Counted from the first letter of the stretch, positions 8,829 through 17,633 are shown. The stretch: DNA of 64,000 nucleotides from Streptomyces sp. NBC_01439 (GCF_036227605.1 NZ_CP109487.1:9349001-9413000); one strand, 5' to 3'. Notes: generated from the sequence alone by a model not told the origin. A program made the numbers and translations.

Positions 8829-9164
8829 GTGAGCACACCGCTGTACCAGCTGAAGGCGGAGTTCTTCAAAACGCTGGGGCACCCGGTCCGCATCCGCGTC
8901 CTGGAACTCCTGGCCGAGCGCGAGCACGCGGTCGCCGAGATGCTGCCCGAGGTCGGGGTGGAGGCCGCGAGCCTCTCCCAGCAGCTGGCCGTGCTGCGCA
9001 AGTCCAACCTTGTGGTGACCCGCCGGGAGGGCTCGAGCGTGTACTACGCGCTCACCGACCCCGAGATCGTCGAGCTCCTGCGGGTCGCCCGAAGCATCCT
9101 CTCCGGCGTTCTGGAAGGCCAGGCCGAACTACTGGCCGACCTCAAGGCCGGCCGCCACGCCTGA
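8829..9164 (+). CDS. second ArsR-family winged-helix repressor
   Basis: A 111-residue protein. GTG 8829 is chosen because it aligns with the first ArsR (STPLYQLKAEFFKTLGHPVR) and follows an AGAGG site; an in-frame ATG at 8802 would add nine residues. The recognition helix SLSQQLAVLRKSNLVVTRRE and the wing SSVYYALTDPE are clear. Like its paralogue it has no cysteine. Operator 2 lies upstream, suggesting autoregulation. A gene-poor stretch of about 150 bases follows, then a convergent minus-strand operon. Confidence 0.9.
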   Translation: MSTPLYQLKAEFFKTLGHPVRIRVLELLAEREHAVAEMLPEVGVEAASLSQQLAVLRKSNLVVTRREGSSVYYALTDPEIVELLRVARSILSGVLEGQAELLADLKAGRHA

Positions 9165-9311
9165 ACGGCGCCGGCCCTGCGGGGCCCGCACCCCACGTGC
9201 GGCGGCCGTCTTCCGTTAGTGCGGGTTCAACGCGCTTCTGACACCGGAAGGCGGCCGCTCCCTCATATGCCGAACCGCGCCGCAGGCGTTCGGGCCCACT
9301 TCGGTCCCCCC

Positions 9312-9470
9312 TCACTTCTGGGCGTGCTGCCCCAGGTAGAACAGCAGCCAGATGAACCCGGCGAACACGTGCGTGCCGAAGATGTAGAAGAAGGCCCGCA
9401 TGGCGACGCCCTTCTCCTTCCACTTCTCGTGCTCCGTCGCCGTGTCCTTCTCGGGCAGGTTGTCTGTCAT
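9312..9470 (-). CDS. DUF6126-family small membrane protein
   Basis: A 52-residue protein with ATG 9470 overlapping the preceding stop (ATGA). A charged head (PEKDTATEHEKWKEKGVAM) leads into one transmembrane helix, FFYIFGTHVFAGFIWLLFYL, ending GQHAQK. The His-Val-x-Ala-Gly-x-x-Trp-Leu-Leu pattern is that of DUF6126 proteins. Function unknown. It is the last gene of the minus operon that starts next to operator 3. Confidence 0.75.
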   Translation of the reverse strand: MTDNLPEKDTATEHEKWKEKGVAMRAFFYIFGTHVFAGFIWLLFYLGQHAQK

Positions 9471-9670
9471 GACGCATCTTCCTCCTTCGTTCTCGACTTC
9501 TCGACCGGGCGGCGGCACGGGCGGACGCGGACCTGCATGCCGTGTTCGCCGGCGTACTCGATGGCGGCCGCGACTTCACCGGCCTCGACCGTGCGAACCT
9601 CCGGCTCAGGGCCGGTTCCGAGGAAGGCGATCTCGTACAGCTGGACGGCCCTTTGGTTCCTGCTGGTCAC
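9467..9670 (-). CDS. hypothetical 67-residue protein
   Basis: GTG 9670 overlaps the upstream ATPase stop (GTGA), and its own stop overlaps the DUF6126 start, so it lies in a tightly coupled operon. Visible features are AVQLYEIAFLGTGPEPEVRT and a central Ala/Glu helix (AGEVAAAIEYAGEHGMQVRV), with a basic Arg/Lys-rich tail. No membrane segment; family not recognised. Confidence 0.65.
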   Translation of the reverse strand: MTSRNQRAVQLYEIAFLGTGPEPEVRTVEAGEVAAAIEYAGEHGMQVRVRPCRRPVEKSRTKEEDAS

Positions 9671-10131
9671 GGTGTGCCTTCCGGCAGGATGAAGCGGACG
9701 AGCACCGTTTTGCCGTGCCCGCCGGAGGAAGGCTCGATACGGACGTCGCCGCCGAACGTGCGCGCCAGGTCGGCCACTGTGCGCAATCCCCGCCCGGAGG
9801 TCCGGCCGGCATCGGCCGGCGTTATCGGGCGCGGGTCCAGGTCCTCGACCGAGACCACGAGCAGGTGCTCGGCCATGTGGAGAGTCACCTCCGCATCCGG
9901 GGAGTCCTGAGCGTGCCGGACGGCGTTGGCCACGAGCTCGCTGACCACCAGGAGCACGGCGCCGAAGAGGGCGCTGGAGCTCTCAAGCCCGAAGGAGACG
10001 AGGGACCGTTCGCTGCGCTCGCGCGCGGCCCGCACGGAACCCGGCACCAGCGGCACCGTCCACACGTGCTTGAGCACCTCGACGGCAGGCCGGCCGCTGG
10101 GGTGCCGGGCCATCACCGACGCCTCGGACAT
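9667..10131 (-). CDS. RsbW-like ATP-binding (HATPase) regulatory protein
   Basis: A 154-residue protein from ATG 10131. It shows the compact anti-sigma ATPase fold: VWTVPLVPGSVRAARERSER, N-box LLVVSELVANAVRHAQDSPD, D-box VVSVEDLDPRPI, G-box SGRGLRTVADLARTFGGDVR and the terminal GGHGKTVLVRFIL. It has no sensor or His-phosphorylation domain. It follows the coiled-coil-like gene by 20 bases in the operator-3 operon, so ArsR may control it. It is a paralogue of 7536-7961. Confidence 0.87.
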   Translation of the reverse strand: MSEASVMARHPSGRPAVEVLKHVWTVPLVPGSVRAARERSERSLVSFGLESSSALFGAVLLVVSELVANAVRHAQDSPDAEVTLHMAEHLLVVSVEDLDPRPITPADAGRTSGRGLRTVADLARTFGGDVRIEPSSGGHGKTVLVRFILPEGTP

Positions 10132-10150
10132 GCCGGTGCCACTGTCTGGT

Positions 10151-10348
10151 TCACCGGCCGTCTCCTGCGTCGGTGGCCACACCGTGATCGTGGGCCACGC
10201 GCAATGCGTCCTCCAGCTCCTCTGCGGCCTGCGCCTCCTCGAAGGCATCGTCAGCTTCCTGTGCAGCCTGGAGACGAGCCCGCGCCACGCGGACCCGTTC
10301 CAGCGCCGCTTCCTCGAACCCGGCCACACCGCGACCCCCGTCCACCAT
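10151..10348 (-). CDS. small Ala/Glu-rich coiled-coil-like protein
   Basis: A 65-residue protein from ATG 10348. Its centre, RARLQAAQEADDAFEEAQAA then EELEDALRVAHDHGV, is strongly helical and charged, consistent with a coiled coil. It starts 17 bases from operator 3 and is the first gene of the four-gene minus operon. Family not recognised; it could be a partner of the ATPase. Confidence 0.6.
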   Translation of the reverse strand: MVDGGRGVAGFEEAALERVRVARARLQAAQEADDAFEEAQAAEELEDALRVAHDHGVATDAGDGR

Positions 10349-10364
10349 ATCCAGAACTAGTAAA

Positions 10365-10380
10365 TTGCATAACTCTGCAA
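10365..10380. promoter_or_regulatory. ArsR-type operator 3
   Basis: TTGCA-TAACTC-TGCAA in an AT-rich patch (CTAGTAAATTGCA), 17 bases from the start of the minus operon. The spacing would let a bound repressor block its promoter. It also lies just past the 3' end of the carbonic anhydrase gene, which is transcribed toward it. Confidence 0.72.
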
Positions 10381-10426
10381 GTCTAGCTGGTGCGGGCCCG
10401 TTGGGAAGTTCACCGGCCCAGGCTGG

Positions 10427-11169
10427 TCAGGGCACCTTACGCACCAACTGGCTGGTCAGCTCGTAGCGGGCACCGACTACGGCCAGGCAACCGTCGGCGA
10501 CCCGGGCGGCGAGGTCCGGCTCGGCGGCAAGGCGCGCCCGGACCCGGCGGACGTTCCCGGTGACCGCCGCGTCGATCCGGGCGTCGCCCTGAAGCCGGTG
10601 GTCGATCGCCGGCCGGATCCGGTCCGCCAGGTAGGCGATGTGCGCCGGGAGCTCACCGCCGGCCTCGGCGTGCACGGCCGCAGCGACTGCCCCGCACCCC
10701 TGATGCCCCAGGACGACGGTCAGCGGGACACCCACTTCCAGCACGCCGTAGGCGATGCTGCCCAGGACTGCCTCGTCCAGGACTTCGCCCGCCGACCGCA
10801 CGGTGAGCAGATCGCCCAGCCCCTGGTCGAAGACCAACTCCGGCGGACCCGCGAGTCCACGCACCCGAGCACCACGGCGAACGGATGCTGCCCGACCACC
10901 AGCGCCCGGCGCACATGCCCGGCGCGGTCCGGATGGCTCTCGTGGAACGTCCGCCGGCGCCGGTTTCCCGCCTCCAGCTCGCCCCACGCCTGCCGGGGCC
11001 CCGCAGGCCGCGGCCTGCGGACAGCTGCCTCCCCGGCTCGTGCGCCTGAGGCTGCTGACGGCCCGCACACCAGCCCGACCCCTAACGCCAGGGCCCCGCT
11101 CAACCCCGCACGCACCATTCGGCGCCGCGCGAGGACCACCTCGGATTCGCAGTCACGATCGACACTCAT
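10427..11169 (-). pseudogene. beta-carbonic anhydrase with a Tat-like signal, split by a frameshift
   Basis: From ATG 11169 the N-terminus has a twin-arginine-like stretch, RRRMVRAGLSGALALGVGLV, then ASGARA, so the protein may be exported. The zinc-site segment FAVVLGCVDSRV (Cys, Asp-Ser-Arg) ends one frame near 10846. The next frame continues as PPELVFDQGLGDLLTVRSAG and VVLGHQGCGAVAAA, which supplies the second His and Cys ligands. The break falls inside one conserved motif; restoring one base near 10846 gives about 247 residues. The enzyme interconverts CO2 and bicarbonate. It sits near the SulP gene but on the other strand. Confidence 0.8.
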
Positions 11170-11676
11170 GTCTGGACAAAGTAGGTGCCCGCCCTTGTCG
11201 GACATCGGGCAAAGGTCCGCCTTGAGCAAGATTTGGCCCGCGCTGGAGGTGCGCGTTTCCCTGGCGGGTCCGAGCTCTCCATGCTCCGAAGGTGCGTGTT
11301 CACTCCTGCAGCCATGCTGTGGCTGCCGCCCGGAGGGATGCCGGCAGGCCGCTCAGGGACGCGGGGTTTGCCTGCGTGGACCGCATATCAATTGAGGCCG
11401 TGAACAACCCCGAAGAGTTGATGGCGTCTCTCAAAGCGGTTCCTTCGGCGGCTGCGAGAATCTGCCGGGCGGGCACGGTTCGGGGCCGCACCTACTTGTT
11501 GGGCAGGTATCGCCGACTGTCGGGAGTGCCTGCCCGCGTTCTACCGTAGCGGTGCCCGCCGGCGTCCTGTCCCCGACGTTTTCTTCCGGTTGAACGCTCC
11601 TCCCCGCTTTGCCGCTCTTGACATGCCTGGGGGTCGGCGCCTCGCATCGGCACGGCACGGCACGGCACGCAGACGG
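11170..11676. other. no supported gene; short tandem repeat
   Basis: About 500 bases between carbonic anhydrase and the AraC gene. The only visible structure is four and a half copies of CGGCA near 11648-11671. Confidence 0.5.
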
Positions 11677-12669
11677 TCAAGGCCGGTCCTCCGGTACGGC
11701 GCGTGAGGCCTCCCCGGTTCGGTGGCGCCGCCATTCACGCGGTGTGACGCCGTACGTGGCCCGGAACCGACGGGTGAAGTGGCTGGGGCTGGTGAATCCG
11801 CAGCGCGCCGCCACTGCCGACACGGGGAGGCCGGCGTGCTGAGGAGAGGTCAGCAGGCGGCAGGCCGCTTCGAGTCGCTCGGATATGACCCACTGTTCGA
11901 GCCTGATGCCGGCTCGGCACAGGACCGCGTACAGCTGGCGTTTGGAGATCGCATGCTCGTGCGCAATGCGCTCCGGCGAGAGTTCCGGGTCGCTCAGATG
12001 GCGACGGGTGTAGGCCATGATCCTGCCGGCCAGGCAGTCGTCCATGACGGAGCGGACACGCTGGTCGTCCTCATCGTGGGCTGCCGATGTCAGGAGGGCC
12101 CGGACCAGGTCGGTGGTGGCGTTGCCGAGTGCGGCTGCGCCCGGGTCCTTCTCCAACCGCCCGGGGTCTCGCCGGAGGGTGCACAGGTGTGCCAGGACCA
12201 GGTCGTGCAGCGGGCTGGTCCGCAGGCGCACGGAGGCCCTGGCTACGGTGTCCACCGGTACTCCGAGGTGCTCCATGTCGATGGTGACGGCCCAGGAGGA
12301 GCCCTCTCCGGACCAGCCGTAGCGGCGTGGAGCGAGCTCGTGGAAGACGCCGATGTCGTCCGCGCCCAGGACGTACCGTTCGCCCGCGTTCTCCGCTCTG
12401 TGGATGCCTGCGGTCTGGAGCGATACGGAGACCACGGGACGGTCGCGGTGGTGTCGCACGTGCCGGGCGGTCCGCCGGACCTCGAACCCCGTGCTGCGGA
12501 CGTCGAAGAGGTCCAGGGAGCCTACCCGCCAGGTCTCGAACCGGGCGCGTATCCCCGTTTCGGGTGATTCGTGGACGACGTCGTTCGGTACCGAGGCGTC
12601 GTTCATCGCGTGGTGGAACGCGTCCGCCCGTTCCTCTGGTGCATAGGTGTCCAGATCCAGGAGCAGCAC
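11677..12669 (-). CDS. AraC-family transcriptional regulator
   Basis: A 330-residue protein from GTG 12669, preceded by GGAGGTGG. The N-terminal 200 residues fit the AraC-binding-like domain of NphR/FeaR-type regulators (RPVVSVSLQTAGIHRAENAG). The C-terminal 100 residues form the double helix-turn-helix: LSPERIAHEHAISKRQLYAV, then VSAVAARCGFTSPSHFTRRF and the terminal TYGVTPREWRRH. It is divergent from the hydrolase/amidohydrolase cluster across about 230 bases, so it is the likely regulator of that cluster. Confidence 0.92.
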   Translation of the reverse strand: MLLLDLDTYAPEERADAFHHAMNDASVPNDVVHESPETGIRARFETWRVGSLDLFDVRSTGFEVRRTARHVRHHRDRPVVSVSLQTAGIHRAENAGERYVLGADDIGVFHELAPRRYGWSGEGSSWAVTIDMEHLGVPVDTVARASVRLRTSPLHDLVLAHLCTLRRDPGRLEKDPGAAALGNATTDLVRALLTSAAHDEDDQRVRSVMDDCLAGRIMAYTRRHLSDPELSPERIAHEHAISKRQLYAVLCRAGIRLEQWVISERLEAACRLLTSPQHAGLPVSAVAARCGFTSPSHFTRRFRATYGVTPREWRRHRTGEASRAVPEDRP

Positions 12670-12902
12670 GAAATCCCACCTCCGTCAGGGTCCGTCGAGT
12701 GCCGTCGAGGTGATTGTGGGGGAGGTGCGCACGGCTCCGTTCAGGCTCTGCACGCAGGGGCCAGATCCGTGCACGCAGGGGCGACCCGCGCCGCTCGACA
12801 ACGCCTAACTTTCGGAGCGGCTCCCGCAGTTCCGGTGCGGGATCCGTGTCCGGCGGATCCCCCGCCGCCGAGGCACGCCCGTTGCGAGTAAAAGGCAGGA
12901 TC

Positions 12903-13880
12903 ATGACCGACCAGCATCCGTTCACCCCCGTCACTCCGGTCCTGGAACCGGCCGCGGCCGAATTCGCCCAGGCCACGGCCAAGCCGCCGTTCCTCTTCGA
13001 GATCCCGCCCGCCGAAGGTCGCAAGGCCGTCGACGAGGTGCAGTCCGGCCCGGCCGACCTGCCCGCCGTGGACGAGGAGTGGGTGACCGTGTCCGGTGGC
13101 CCCACCGGTGAGGTCCGGGCACGGATCGTGCGTCCGGCCGGGGCCGTGGGCCCGCTCCCGGTCATCGTCTACATCCACGGAGCGGGCTGGGTGTTCGGCA
13201 ATGCCCACACCCACGATCGCCTTGTGCGCGAGCTCGCCGTCGGGGCCGGGGCGGCCGTGGTGTTCCCCGAGTACGACCTGTCGCCCGAGCACCGCTACCC
13301 GGTGGCGATCGAGCAGAACTGGACAGTGGGTCGCTGGATCGTCACCGATGGCGCTGCTCACGGTCTGGACGCCTCCCGGATCGCGGTGGCCGGTGACTCG
13401 GTCGGCGGGAACATGAGCGCCGCACTGACCCTGATTGCCAAGGAGCGCGGCGGCCTGCCGCTGGTCCAGCAGGTGCTGTTCTACCCGGTCACCGACGCCT
13501 CCTTCGACACCGGCTCGTACCACCAGTTCGCGGAGGGCTACTTCCTGCGCCGCGACGGCATGCAGTGGTTCTGGGACCAGTACACGACCGACGAGACCGA
13601 GCGGGCCCAGGTCACCGCCTCCCCGCTGCGCGCCGGCACCGAGCAGCTGGCCGGCCTGCCCCCGGCCCTGGTCATCACCGCTGAGGCCGATGTCCTTCGC
13701 GACGAGGGTGAGGCCTACGCCAACAAGCTCCGTGCCGCCGGAGTACCCGTCACGGCCGTCCGCTACCAGGGCATCATCCACGACTTCGTCATGCTCAACG
13801 TCCTGCGCGGCACCCACGCCGCCCAGTCGGCCATCGACCTCGCCATCGGCACGCTCCGACGAGCCCTGGCCGATGCCTGA
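12903..13880 (+). CDS. alpha/beta hydrolase of the hormone-sensitive-lipase type
   Basis: A 325-residue protein from ATG 12903. It has an oxyanion-hole HGAGW (HGGGx-type) in VIVYIHGAGWVFGNAHTHD, nucleophile elbow GDSVGGNM, acid region VITAEADVLRDEGEAY and catalytic His in YQGIIHDF, in the order of family IV esterases. No signal peptide. It is likely a cytoplasmic carboxylesterase; substrate unknown. It overlaps the next gene by 8 bases and is divergent from the AraC gene. Confidence 0.92.
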   Translation: MTDQHPFTPVTPVLEPAAAEFAQATAKPPFLFEIPPAEGRKAVDEVQSGPADLPAVDEEWVTVSGGPTGEVRARIVRPAGAVGPLPVIVYIHGAGWVFGNAHTHDRLVRELAVGAGAAVVFPEYDLSPEHRYPVAIEQNWTVGRWIVTDGAAHGLDASRIAVAGDSVGGNMSAALTLIAKERGGLPLVQQVLFYPVTDASFDTGSYHQFAEGYFLRRDGMQWFWDQYTTDETERAQVTASPLRAGTEQLAGLPPALVITAEADVLRDEGEAYANKLRAAGVPVTAVRYQGIIHDFVMLNVLRGTHAAQSAIDLAIGTLRRALADA

Positions 13881-14595
13881 ACCGACGGCGCAGTCGGCCG
13901 CCGTAGACGATCCGCTCGGCGGCGGCCGACGGTTCGAGCCCGACCTGCGTGGGATGACGTGGATCAACCTGCGGCCGATCGCCTCCCCGATGCCGCTCGG
14001 CTTCTACACCGTGGGCATCGCCTCGGTGATCGTCGGGTGCTTCCAGCTGGGCGTCTTCGAGGAGGGCGCCCGCCGGGCGGTGGGCCTGGCTGTCTTGCCC
14101 GCGTTCGTCCTGCAACTGCTCGTGAGCTGGTTCGCGTTCGGCGCCCGCGACGTGCTGGCGGCCACGCTGATGGCCTGTTTCTCCGGCCTGTGGCTGGCGT
14201 CCTCGCTGACCCTGGTGCTGGACCCGTCGGACGGGACGCGCGTCCTGGGCGTGCTCAACGCCGTGTTCGCGCTGTTCGCCCTGCTGATGGCTTCGGTGGC
14301 CGGCCGCAAGCGGGCCCTGTGGCTCGTGCTGTGTACGGCCGTGCCCCGGTTCACCGTGGCGGCGCTCGCCAACCTCACCGGCGTCGCCTGGCTCGGCACC
14401 GTCTCCGGGCTGCTCGGTCTGTTGCTCGCCGCCGTCGCCCTGTACACGGCGTTCGCGCTGATGCTGGAGGACATGCGCGGCGAGGAGGTCCTGCCGATCG
14501 GGCGCAGCGGCCCGGCCCACCACGCCGTCGAGGGCGACCTGTCCGTCCAGCTGGGCAACCTCGAACGCCAGGCTGGCGTAAGGCGCACCCTCTGA
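13873..14595 (+). CDS. GPR1/FUN34/YaaH-type membrane protein
   Basis: A 240-residue protein whose ATG lies inside the hydrolase stop region. After a 40-residue polar head comes ASPMPLGFYTVGIASVIVGC, resembling the NPxPLGL signature of the acetate/succinate transporter family. About six hydrophobic helices follow (for example ALFALLMASVAGRK and LLGLLLAAVALYTAFALMLE) with a polar tail. A role in small carboxylate transport is inferred from the family only. It lies between a hydrolase and an amidohydrolase in the AraC-linked cluster. Confidence 0.68.
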   Translation: MPEPTAQSAAVDDPLGGGRRFEPDLRGMTWINLRPIASPMPLGFYTVGIASVIVGCFQLGVFEEGARRAVGLAVLPAFVLQLLVSWFAFGARDVLAATLMACFSGLWLASSLTLVLDPSDGTRVLGVLNAVFALFALLMASVAGRKRALWLVLCTAVPRFTVAALANLTGVAWLGTVSGLLGLLLAAVALYTAFALMLEDMRGEEVLPIGRSGPAHHAVEGDLSVQLGNLERQAGVRRTL

Positions 14596-14693
14596 CCCCG
14601 GCCGTCCGGCCACTCGCATCCAGCCCTCGTAGACCCGGCCCGTACGCACCGGCCTCCGACCTCTGAAGTCGTGACGCATCGAAAGCGAGCACC

Positions 14694-16589
14694 ATGACCA
14701 GCATGCCCGTCGGCGGGATCACACCCGCCCTCGGTCCACAGGACGGGGGACACGCCGACCTCGTCCTGCGCAACGGCAAGATACACACCCAGGACCCGGC
14801 CCGGCCGACCGCGACGGCGCTCGCCGTGCGCGGCGGCCGGATCACCGCCCTGGGCGACGACGGCGACATCGCCGGATCCGTCGGGCCCGGAACCCGGGTC
14901 GTGGACGCGCTCGGCCGCCGGGTCGTGCCCGGGCTCAACGACTCGCACCTGCACGTTATCCGCGGTGGCTTGAACTACGTACTGGAACTGCGCTGGGACG
15001 GCGTGCCGTCGCTGCGCCAAGCCCTGGCCATGCTCCGCGAGCAGGCCGGGCGTACCCCGCGGGGCCAGTGGATCCGGGTCGTGGGCGGCTGGACGGCGGA
15101 CCAGTTCACCGAGCGCCGGATGCCGACGCCGGCCGAGCTGACCGCCGCGGCACCGGACACCCCCGTCTTCGTGCTGCACCTCTACCAGTCCGCGATCCTC
15201 AACCGCGCCGCCGTACGAGCCGCCGGCTTCACTCGGAACACCCCGGACCCGAGGGGCGGGCAGATCGTCCGGGACCGCGAAGGCCACCCCAACGGGCTGC
15301 TCCTCGCTTCGCCCAGCGCTCTCGTCCTGTACTCCACGCTGGCCAAGGCGCCGACCCTCGACGAGAGCGACAAGCGGGTCTCCACCCGGCACTTCCTGCG
15401 CGAGCTGAACCGCTTCGGCCTCACCTCCGCCGTGGACGCGGCGGGCGGGTTCCAGAACTTCCCCGAGAACTACGCCACCGTCACCGAACTGGCCCGGGCC
15501 GGCGAGCTCAGCGTCCGCATCGGCTACCACCTCTTCCCGCAGACCGCCGGCCAGGAGCTGGCCGACCTGCGCCGCTGGGCCGAGACCGTCCGCCCCGGCG
15601 ACGGAGACGCCTGGCTGCGCCTCAACGGCGCCGGGGAGAACCTGACCTGGGCGGCCGCCGACTTCGAGAACTTCTCCGAGCCGCGGCCGGATCTCGCGGA
15701 CGGCTACGAGGACGAGTTCGAGCAGGCGGTACGGCTGCTGATGGAGCACGGCTGGGGCTTCCGGCTGCACGCCACCTACGACGAGACCATCCGCCGGGAC
15801 CTGGCCGTCTTCGAGAAACTCGCCGCCGAGGGGCTGTTCCCGGGCCGGCGCTGGCTGTTCGACCATGCCGAGACCGTCTCGCCGGACAGCCTGGAGAGGA
15901 TCGCCGCCCTCGGCGGCGGCATCTCGGTCCAGAACCGGATGTCCTTCCAGGGGCGCGCCTTCGCCGAACGGTACGGGGCGATGGCCGCCGGCACAGCCCC
16001 GCCGATCGTGGACATGCTGCGCGCCGGGATTCCCCTCGCCGCAGGTACCGACGCCACCCGCGTCTCCTCCTACAACCCCTGGGTGGCACTGCACTGGCTG
16101 GTCACCGGCCGTACCGTCGGCAACCTGCCCCTCCGCCCCGCCGAGCAACTCGTTTCCCGTGAACAGGCACTGGAGCTGTACACGGCGGGCGGGGCGCGGC
16201 TCACCGGGGAGGAGGCGGACAAGGGGGTCCTCGCGGAGGGCCGGTTCGCGGACTTCGCCGTCCTCTCGCACGACTACCTCACCGTGCCGGCCGGGGACAT
16301 CCCGCACATCGAGTCCGTCCTGACGGTGACCGGCGGGCGGATCGTCTACGCCGCGGACACCTACGAGGGCCTGGACGAGGCGCTGCCGACCGTCAGCCCC
16401 GCCTGGAGCCCGGTCGCCCACTACGGCGGCTACCAGGCAACTCTTGCGCCCTCGGCGGCCGGTGCCCGCCAGGCCGACCTGCTGGCGGAGGCCGCCGCCG
16501 AATCCGAGCAGCACCGCCAGTGGCGCATCGCCCGCGGATTCGCCCCGGGGGAGCCCCCGCCGGTCTTCGACCCCTGCTTCGCGCTCTGA
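14694..16589 (+). CDS. amidohydrolase-family (YtcJ-like) metal-dependent hydrolase
   Basis: A 631-residue protein. The N-terminal strand block is DLVLRNGKIHTQDPARPTAT, then VVPGLNDSHLHVIRGG with the first metal-site histidines. FRLHATYDETIRRD, WLFDHAETVSPDS and IPLAAGTDATRVSSYN give the remaining His/Asp positions, and a composite beta-sandwich closes with GRFADFAVLSHDYLTVPAGD. This matches the amidohydrolase-3 group, which hydrolyses amide or imine bonds of small molecules. Substrate unknown. It follows the membrane protein after about 100 bases and precedes an isochorismatase-like gene, suggesting a catabolic pathway. Confidence 0.9.
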   Translation: MTSMPVGGITPALGPQDGGHADLVLRNGKIHTQDPARPTATALAVRGGRITALGDDGDIAGSVGPGTRVVDALGRRVVPGLNDSHLHVIRGGLNYVLELRWDGVPSLRQALAMLREQAGRTPRGQWIRVVGGWTADQFTERRMPTPAELTAAAPDTPVFVLHLYQSAILNRAAVRAAGFTRNTPDPRGGQIVRDREGHPNGLLLASPSALVLYSTLAKAPTLDESDKRVSTRHFLRELNRFGLTSAVDAAGGFQNFPENYATVTELARAGELSVRIGYHLFPQTAGQELADLRRWAETVRPGDGDAWLRLNGAGENLTWAAADFENFSEPRPDLADGYEDEFEQAVRLLMEHGWGFRLHATYDETIRRDLAVFEKLAAEGLFPGRRWLFDHAETVSPDSLERIAALGGGISVQNRMSFQGRAFAERYGAMAAGTAPPIVDMLRAGIPLAAGTDATRVSSYNPWVALHWLVTGRTVGNLPLRPAEQLVSREQALELYTAGGARLTGEEADKGVLAEGRFADFAVLSHDYLTVPAGDIPHIESVLTVTGGRIVYAADTYEGLDEALPTVSPAWSPVAHYGGYQATLAPSAAGARQADLLAEAAAESEQHRQWRIARGFAPGEPPPVFDPCFAL

Positions 16590-16668
16590 CCCGAAGACAT
16601 CCCCGAAGCCCCTCCTTTTCGCACTCATATCGGCACGCCCGTGCCGATCACCACCGGAAGGAATCTCC

Positions 16669-17150
16669 ATGACCGACTTCGCACTCGACCTCGACGCCGT
16701 CCATGCCGCCCCGAGCCCGGACCTGATCACCCCCGACAACGCGATGATGCTGTTCGTCGACCACCAGCCGCAGATGTTCTTCGGCGCCGCCAGCACCGAC
16801 CGCGTGTCCGTCATCAACGCGACCGTGGGTCTGGCCAAGGCCGCCAAGGTCTTCGACGTCCCCGTCGTGCTGTCCACCGTGGCGGCCGAGTCGTTCTCCG
16901 GACCGATCCTGCCGCAGCTGCGCGAGGTCTTCCCCAAGCACGAGATAGTCGACCGCACCTCGATGAACGCCTGGGAGGACACCGCGCTGGTCGAGGCCGT
17001 GAAGGCCACCGGTCGAAGCAAGATCATCCTGTCCGGGCTGTGGACCGAGGTCTGCCTGGTCCTGCCCGCCCTCTCCGCGCTCAACCAGGGCTACGAGGTC
17101 TACGTCGTCGCAGACGCCTCGGCCGGCGTGACCCCGGCCGCCCACGAGCT
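16669..17150 (+). pseudogene. isochorismatase-like (YcaC-type) hydrolase, 3' end replaced
   Basis: ATG 16669 follows an AAGGAA site. About 160 residues match cysteine hydrolases of the isochorismatase superfamily: NAMMLFVDHQPQMFFGAAST (catalytic Asp), the strand KIILSGLWTEVCLVLPALSA (nucleophilic Cys) and VYVVADASAGVTPAAHE. At about 17145 homology stops and the frame runs into the antisense of an acetyltransferase gene, staying open to 17856, so a roughly 395-residue fused product is possible. The last 40-50 family residues are missing. It is the terminal gene of the AraC-linked cluster. Confidence 0.8.
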
Positions 17151-17559
17151 TCTCGTAGAAGACGAGCCCGGTCCGGGGGCGGTATCCGGAATTCTCCAAC
17201 GCTGCGGTTCCCGTCGCCCCCGGCGCGAGAAGCGCGCCGATCCGGCGGGCTCCCAGCGACCGCAGGCGCCGTTCAAGCTCGGCGATCAAGGAACTCCCGA
17301 TTCCGCGGTTGCGCCACGTCCCGGCCAGAGCCACCACCATGATCCAACCCCGCTCGCCACAGGCCTGCGCCACGGCGACACCCACCAGCTCGTCGCCGAC
17401 CACCGCCACCACGGCGGGTCCTCCGGCCCTGGCTGCGGTCACGACTTCCGAAACGGGGAAGACGGCAGGGGCCTCGTCCGCTTGCTGGTTCTGGTCCCAG
17501 ATCTGGATGGCGCGGTCCAGGTCGTCGTCGTGGAAGTCCCGCAGTCGCCACGTCGGCAT
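17150..17559 (-). pseudogene. GNAT-family N-acetyltransferase, 3' end joined to another gene
   Basis: ATG 17559 opens a GNAT protein: WRLRDFHDDDLDRAIQIWDQ at the N-terminus, the core strand VAVVGDELVGVAVAQACGER, acetyl-CoA loop AGTWRNRGIGSSLIAELERR and the terminal LENSGYRPRTGLVFYEKL. The fold is nearly complete. After YEKL the frame continues antisense to the isochorismatase-like gene down to 16648, so its own stop is lost. The two genes meet tail to tail at about 17141-17155. Confidence 0.78.
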
Positions 17560-17633
17560 CGCAACCACATTCGTGAAGGAGCCGGGGCCACCGCCGTTCC
17601 GCAGGGCAGAGAGCACGGTGCTCCCGGCAACGG

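Noticed and set aside
14004..17084. A minus-strand open frame of more than 1000 codons across the amidohydrolase cluster
   Set aside because: It is antisense to four well-supported genes, contains no recognisable domain and has the composition expected of the complement of high-GC3 genes.
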